A stretch of 6,219 nt of DNA from Pseudomonadota bacterium (lineage in GTDB: Bacteria > Pseudomonadota > Gammaproteobacteria > Burkholderiales > Rhodocyclaceae), in assembly GCA_021811225.1 (NCBI GenBank), contig JAJZPJ010000154.1, positions 1 to 6,219 of the forward strand, written 5' to 3'. The position numbers and the translations under genes were made by a program. Within the stretch, counting starts at the first letter, position 1; every line of letters begins with the position of its first letter. The notes beneath the pieces were generated by a model. It had not been told where the DNA came from and made no database searches. It worked only from the letters and a program-made list of their open reading frames with translations. Positions 1 to 3,602 of this stretch are shown here, piece after piece.

Positions 1-720
1 GATGGGCAGCCTGCCGGCGAGATTGAGTGCGTCGCCGGCGGCGGCCAGAGACTCGCAGTAGGCGACTTCCGCCGCCGCCGGTCCGCCGGTGAGCACGATC
101 TTCATGCCCCGGGCGCGCAGTCCCGCGATCAGCTCGCGCCAGCCCTGAGGCGTCCAGCGCTTGTAGTGCCACATCGGAAACGGATGCAGCACCGCGATGT
201 CCTGCTCCTGCGCCCACGGGACGAGGCGGCCGACGAGTTCTGCGCCATAGTCGCAGCGCGGCGGCACCACGGTGCAGTCGCGGGCTACGCCGAGGAGGTC
301 GGCCAGGCGCAGGTTCTGCACCACGGTGTGGGTGTGCATGTTGTCGAGCAGGGCCCAGGCGCGGCAGGAGGCGCGCTTCCACGCCGAGGCCGCGGTCAGA
401 TCGGGAATCAGTCCGAAGCGCTGCCGGCCAGCCAGCCAGGCATAGACGTGTCCCCGGTCGTTGGCCTGCACCGTCAGCGCGATGTCGTAACGGCGAAATA
501 TCCGCCTGCACAGGCGGAGGTGGCCGCGCCAGTCCGGATGCTCGTCGCTCTCGATCACCTCGTTGCAGTCCGGGTTGCCGGCCAGCATGCCGCCCTTGTC
601 GGTGTAGACCAGCACGTCGATCACCGCCTCCGGCTGGGCCAGGCGCAGCGAACGCAGCAGCGGTGTGACCAGCAGCACGTCGCCGATCTGGCGCGTGGCG
701 ACGAGCAGTATGGTTTTCAA
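1..720 (-). CDS. Glycosyltransferase family 9, heptosyltransferase III-like (3' end outside window)
   Basis: Probable ADP-heptose:LPS heptosyltransferase, a cytoplasmic enzyme that adds a heptose to the inner core. My translation of the minus strand from 720 gives 240 residues with no stop. The N-terminus (start-KTILLVATRQIGDVLLVTP, residues 1-20) is the family's first Rossmann strand plus the G-D motif; D14 matches the catalytic Asp of WaaC-type enzymes. Residues 187-194 (KRWTPQGW) carry the conserved Lys, and residues 206-236 (KIVLTGGP ... NLAG) start the ADP-heptose-binding domain. The C-terminal GvDSaPaH-type motif should lie in the missing ~110 residues (family length about 350). The LLVTPLLRSL region and the NPD segment at 49-51 resemble WaaQ more than WaaC or WaaF, but the exact acceptor is not provable here. 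The start is TTG at 720: an in-frame TGA at 730-732 leaves no earlier ATG or GTG, the next GTG (codon 15) would cut off the G-D motif, and GAAGG lies 6 nt upstream. The TTGA overlaps the stop of the upstream gene. Confidence 0.88.
   Translation of the reverse strand, partial: MKTILLVATRQIGDVLLVTPLLRSLRLAQPEAVIDVLVYTDKGGMLAGNPDCNEVIESDEHPDWRGHLRLCRRIFRRYDIALTVQANDRGHVYAWLAGRQRFGLIPDLTAASAWKRASCRAWALLDNMHTHTVVQNLRLADLLGVARDCTVVPPRCDYGAELVGRLVPWAQEQDIAVLHPFPMWHYKRWTPQGWRELIAGLRARGMKIVLTGGPAAAEVAYCESLAAAGDALNLAGRLPI
501..518. repeat. Perfect inverted repeat, 8-bp arms, inside the heptosyltransferase gene
   Basis: The arms tccgcctg (501-508) and caggcgga (511-518) pair exactly around ca. On the coding strand the GC-rich stem is followed by tattt, which looks weakly like a terminator, but there is no real U-run and it lies at about codons 68-73 of an open gene. 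Probably incidental. Confidence 0.35.
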
Positions 721-1937
721 GTCCGGCCTTCAGGCGTCGCCTCGTTGGCCAGCATGGCGCCGCACCACAGGGCGATGAAGCTGCCTTCCGAGAATGTCGA
801 GAAGTGCGAACTGAACAGGCTGGTCCCGCACCAGGAGAACAGCACCCCGAGGCCGATCAGGCGATGAACCGCGCCGGGGCGCTGGAACAGAGCCGAGAGC
901 AGGAAGACGAAAAAGACCGCCAGGCCGACCAGTCCGTGTTCGGCAGCGATCTTCAGGTACTGGTCGTGCGGATCGGCGCTGAGGTCCAGCGCCTGCCAGC
1001 CGGTCTGGCCCGCCACCTGCTGGCGGTAAGCCGCTTCGAACGAGCCGGTGCCGTAGCCGAACCAGGGACGCTTGCCGATCATCTTCAGGGTGTTCTGCCA
1101 CAGCACCATGCGAATGCCCATCGAGGTCAGCTGCGGGGCGTGCCGGTAGGTCTCCATTTCCCTGACGCCCTGCCCGATCCGGTCGCGCACCAGCGGCGAT
1201 GCGGCCAGGGAGCCGACGACCAGAGCCACCAGCAAGGCGCTCAGGCCATAGACCCGGCGGTCGCCGCGGTGGCGGCGCAGCAGGTCGAACACGAAGGCGG
1301 CGGTGCACGCCAGCAGCACGACGTAACCGCTGCGCCCGGGCGTGACCAGGACGACGTTGGCGAACAGCAGCGCCGCGGCGACGGCGAGCCAGAGGCGCAG
1401 CGCCCGGCTGAGCGAGGGTTCGTAGCGCAGGAAGCTGGCCGCGACGAAGGCGGCGACGGAAAACATCATGCCCTGGGTCGCGTAGTTGCGGACGATGATT
1501 CCCGGCGGATAGAGGTAGACGCCGCGTCCCAGCGCCAGGCCGACATAGGACAGCGCCGCGCACAGGGCGACGACGGCGACCAGGATCAGGCCGAGCCGGG
1601 TCTTCCAGCGCGGCTCGTCGAACAGCGCCGCGGCGATCGGCAGCAACAGCAATTTGCGCCAGCCGGTCAGCATCGACCAGGTTCGTTCCGCGCTGCCGAT
1701 GCTGTAGCCGGCGCCGATCACGATGAGCGCGGCCAGCGCCAGGGTCGCGATGCCCATCGGTTGCCCCGCGGCGCGCACCAGGCGCCGGCGCAGTTCGCCC
1801 GAGGCGGCGAGGCACAGGACCAGGGCCAGCTCGGCCAGATTGGTCAGGGGCGGGGAGAACAGCAGAGCGACCATGATCGCGACGATCAGCCAACGGGCGC
1901 AGGCGAGGGGAGTCGGGCGGGCGAGTGTCGCGGTCAT
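717..1937 (-). CDS. O-antigen ligase / polymerase family membrane protein (WaaL-like, Wzy_C domain)
   Basis: A 406-residue polytopic inner-membrane protein, the usual length for this family. About 10-12 hydrophobic segments can be picked out, roughly at 14-46, 63-80, 95-106, 115-137, 155-170, 181-198, 204-220, 231-247, 335-351, 358-376 and 384-397. A hydrophilic, probably periplasmic stretch spans about 248-330. Family hallmarks in order are TPGRSGY (199-205, Arg202 like the GR(S/T)G Arg of Wzy_C), SMGIRMVLW (272-280), RPWFGYGTGSF (290-300) and DPHDQYLKIAAEHGLVGL (322-339), where His324 matches the functionally important His of WaaL ligases. WaaL transfers O-antigen or another glycan from undecaprenyl-pyrophosphate to lipid A-core. 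Sequence alone does not separate ligase from Wzy polymerase; the adjoining heptosyltransferase and GT25 genes favour ligase. The ATG at 1937 overlaps the GT25 stop as ATGA and has AAGGT about 10 nt upstream. The frame is open further upstream (to 2471), but that part is a shadow of GT25. Confidence 0.85.
   Translation of the reverse strand: MTATLARPTPLACARWLIVAIMVALLFSPPLTNLAELALVLCLAASGELRRRLVRAAGQPMGIATLALAALIVIGAGYSIGSAERTWSMLTGWRKLLLLPIAAALFDEPRWKTRLGLILVAVVALCAALSYVGLALGRGVYLYPPGIIVRNYATQGMMFSVAAFVAASFLRYEPSLSRALRLWLAVAAALLFANVVLVTPGRSGYVVLLACTAAFVFDLLRRHRGDRRVYGLSALLVALVVGSLAASPLVRDRIGQGVREMETYRHAPQLTSMGIRMVLWQNTLKMIGKRPWFGYGTGSFEAAYRQQVAGQTGWQALDLSADPHDQYLKIAAEHGLVGLAVFFVFLLSALFQRPGAVHRLIGLGVLFSWCGTSLFSSHFSTFSEGSFIALWCGAMLANEATPEGRT
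727..731 (-). promoter_or_regulatory. Ribosome binding site for the TTG-started heptosyltransferase
   Basis: On the minus strand GAAGG ends 6 nt before the TTG at 720, inside the last codons of the ligase gene. Together with the in-frame stop at 730-732 it fixes TTG as the only reasonable start. Confidence 0.65.
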
Positions 1938-2719
1938 TTGCCTGTTACCTTGGGGAAGTGCGATTTCATATGGACTATCCAGCGGCGCAGCCGGTGGCGC
2001 TGGAACTTGTTCCAGCGGTTGCGCCAGCGGTTGAACAGCGCCGAGTGTTTCTGCCGATGCTCGTCCAGGACGCTGGGGAAAATGCCGAGCACGCTGCCCT
2101 GTTCGACGATCGGCCGCGTCAGCCAGTAGTGCACGATGCCCAGCGACGCATCGAGCTGCTTGAGCAGGTGGTCCGCGGGCAGCGCGACCTTGTTGCTCTC
2201 CAGCCAGGCCAGGCGGCGGCGGATCGCCTCCCGGTCGGTGACGTAGGCTTCGGCGGTGGCGATCGACAATTCCACCAGGGGGCCGGGCGCGAGAAAGTAG
2301 CGGTCCGGCACCTTGGTGTCGGCGCCGCCGAGAAACACCAGATAGCCCGGCGGCAGCGCGTCGGCGGCGCGCAGCGCTGCGTCGAGGCGGACGGCGAAGT
2401 CGGGAGCGAGCACCACGTCGTCCTCGAACACCAGGATCCGCCGCAGATTGGCGGCCTGGGCAAGGCGCCAAGCGCGGATGTGCTTCAGCACCAGCGACTG
2501 CTGGCTCTTCTTCAAGCCGCCGGGGGCGAAGCGCGCGGCGATGAGCCGCTCGTCGAGTTCGCCGGCGTCGTGCTCGAACACGAACTCGAAGGCGATGCCG
2601 TGCCGCGTCATCTCCCGCTCGATATGCGCGATGCGCTGCGCGAAGCTCTTCACCGACAGCACATAGACCGCATCGACCGCGAGGCCGGCGGGCGCTGCGA
2701 GGCTGGTTTCCGTCGTCAT
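1934..2719 (-). CDS. Glycosyltransferase family 25 (LOS/LPS biosynthesis type)
   Basis: A 261-residue cytoplasmic sugar transferase, probably adding galactose or glucose to the LPS core; the donor sugar cannot be read from sequence. Features of the GT25 fold in order: an N-terminal strand (AVYVLSVKSFAQRIAHIERE, 17-36) of the type 'hyvlsL..s..R...i'; a helix with KSQQSLVLKHIRAW (71-84) matching the family's 'g.iGc.lSH...w' region; ILVFEDDVVL (95-104) with the metal-binding E99-D100-D101; FLGGAD (129-134); ALPADHLL (179-186) with the conserved Asp183; and RPIVEQGSVLGIFPS (202-216), the typical end of the domain. The C-terminal tail (230-261) is rich in Arg, Lys and Trp and may bind the membrane. 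ATG at 2719 overlaps the stop of the upstream glycosyltransferase as ATGA. No clear SD lies upstream, so translation probably depends on coupling. The frame is open to 3640, but the upstream part is a shadow. Family assignment is firm, sugar specificity unknown. Confidence 0.87.
   Translation of the reverse strand: MTTETSLAAPAGLAVDAVYVLSVKSFAQRIAHIEREMTRHGIAFEFVFEHDAGELDERLIAARFAPGGLKKSQQSLVLKHIRAWRLAQAANLRRILVFEDDVVLAPDFAVRLDAALRAADALPPGYLVFLGGADTKVPDRYFLAPGPLVELSIATAEAYVTDREAIRRRLAWLESNKVALPADHLLKQLDASLGIVHYWLTRPIVEQGSVLGIFPSVLDEHRQKHSALFNRWRNRWNKFQRHRLRRWIVHMKSHFPKVTGK
1947..1951 (-). promoter_or_regulatory. Possible ribosome binding site for the WaaL-like gene
   Basis: AAGGT lies on the minus strand about 10 nt before the ATG at 1937, within the GT25 C-terminal codons. 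The spacing is slightly long, and a nearer CAGG (1941-1944) is only 3 nt away, so initiation probably also relies on coupling through the ATGA overlap. Confidence 0.4.
1998..2017. repeat. Perfect inverted repeat, 9-bp arms with 2-nt centre
   Basis: The arms cgctggaac (1998-2006) and gttccagcg (2009-2017) are exact reverse complements around tt. The repeat lies inside the GT25 coding region, 60 nt before the start of the WaaL-like gene. It has the shape of a dimeric-protein operator or a short hairpin, but no function is shown; chance or protein-coding constraint (RWNKFQR) is possible. Confidence 0.5.
2012..2035 (-). repeat. 12-nt imperfect tandem repeat in the GT25 tail
   Basis: On the plus strand ccagcggttg occurs at 2012-2021 and again at 2024-2033, a 12-nt period. 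On the coding strand the two units encode Asn-Arg-Trp-Arg and Asn-Arg-Trp-Asn (residues 230-237). It probably arose by local duplication and contributes to the basic, Trp-rich tail. Confidence 0.6.
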
Positions 2720-3579
2720 CGCGCCAGGGTGTAGTGCTTCTTGCTGAGGTCCCAGCCGAAGCGGCGCTCCAGCCGCATCATCCAGCGGTGCCGGCGCTCG
2801 CGTTTGCTCGGCGGGTGATCCGGGTCGGGGGTGTAGGCGGTCTCGGCCTCCTTGGCCAGCCAGTCGCGCACCACCTCCGGATGATCGCCGGTGAACGGCG
2901 CCAGCGCCTGCGGATCGATGCGGTAACCGGTGAACAGCGGATGGTCGTGCTGCCAGTATTTTCCGACGCGGCTGTTCTTCTCGCGCATCGCGGCGATGCT
3001 GCGCACGTGGCCGTAGTGATAGATGGGCACGCCGACGGCGGCGGCCCGGGGATAGCGGCCGCGCTTGTTCTGGTCCATGACCACGAAGAACAGGCCGTCG
3101 GGAGAATAGTTGCGGACGCTGTTGCGGATGATCCGCGGCGCGCGGCGGTACCAGCCGGGACTGACGGCGACCCAGTCCGGGCTGCCGAAAAAATGATGGT
3201 AGTCGAACACCAGCGCCTCGACCGCCGGATCGTCGAGATGCTTTTCCATCGCCGCGCGGATCAAGGGCAAGTCGCGCTCGTGCAGCACTTCGTCGCCTTC
3301 GAGATAGAAAGCCCAGTGGCCGTTGCAATTGAACTGGGCGATCATCTTCTGCTGCGCATAGACGTAGCCGCGATCCTGCATCTGTTCGTTCCACTGGGTC
3401 TCGATGATGCGCAGTTTCGGCTCGTCGAGCGCTCTCAGGCGTTCCAGAGTGTCGTCGTCGCTGGCGCCGACGGCGATCACGAACTCGTCGCAGATCGGCA
3501 GCGCCGAGCGGATGCTCTCGAGGTACGGATAGCCGAGCAGGGAACCGTTGCGCAGGAAACTGAAACCGCTGACCTTCAT
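2716..3579 (-). CDS. Family 2-like glycosyltransferase, probable LPS core biosynthesis
   Basis: A 287-residue soluble protein with a GT-A (GT2-like) fold. The N-terminus KVSGFSFLRNGSLLGYPYLES (2-22) and the strand EFVIAVGASDDDTLERL (32-48) fit the nucleotide-sugar-binding half. WAFYLEGDEVLHE (89-101) sits where the metal-binding DxD is expected, with Glu94-Gly-Asp96-Glu97 in its place. Later motifs, DYHHFFGSPDW (126-136) and IYHYGHVRS (186-194) followed by MREKN and KYW (198-209), match as I recall a distinct subgroup of GT2-like proteins; its substrate is not known to me. The C-terminus (257-287) is strongly basic with Trp residues. The frame is open upstream to 5337 across polA, but GT2 similarity begins only at the ATG at 3579, where AGGGAG precedes by 5 nt. 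The gene lies 23 nt after polA and overlaps the GT25 start by 4 nt, so it is probably the first gene of the LPS block. Donor and acceptor are undetermined. Confidence 0.82.
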   Translation of the reverse strand: MKVSGFSFLRNGSLLGYPYLESIRSALPICDEFVIAVGASDDDTLERLRALDEPKLRIIETQWNEQMQDRGYVYAQQKMIAQFNCNGHWAFYLEGDEVLHERDLPLIRAAMEKHLDDPAVEALVFDYHHFFGSPDWVAVSPGWYRRAPRIIRNSVRNYSPDGLFFVVMDQNKRGRYPRAAAVGVPIYHYGHVRSIAAMREKNSRVGKYWQHDHPLFTGYRIDPQALAPFTGDHPEVVRDWLAKEAETAYTPDPDHPPSKRERRHRWMMRLERRFGWDLSKKHYTLAR

Positions 3580-3584
3580 CTTCG

Positions 3585-3590
3585 CTCCCT
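3585..3590 (-). promoter_or_regulatory. Ribosome binding site for the GT2-like gene
   Basis: AGGGAG on the minus strand lies 5 nt before the ATG at 3579, in the 23-nt gap after the polA stop. It selects this start over the long open frame running upstream through polA. The gap (3580-3602) contains no stem-loop with a T-run and no convincing promoter. Confidence 0.75.
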
Positions 3591-3602
3591 GTATCTGCGC
3601 GC

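Noticed and set aside
499..520. Stem followed by tattt as a transcription terminator on the minus strand.
   Set aside because: It lies inside the heptosyltransferase coding region, has a 2-nt loop and lacks a U-run.
804..2129. A 441-codon plus-strand open frame (and a further one at 2734-3951) antisense to the LPS genes.
   Set aside because: Low-complexity Gln/Arg/Ala/Asp-rich translation typical of antisense shadows; it crosses the boundaries of real minus-strand genes and shows no family motif.
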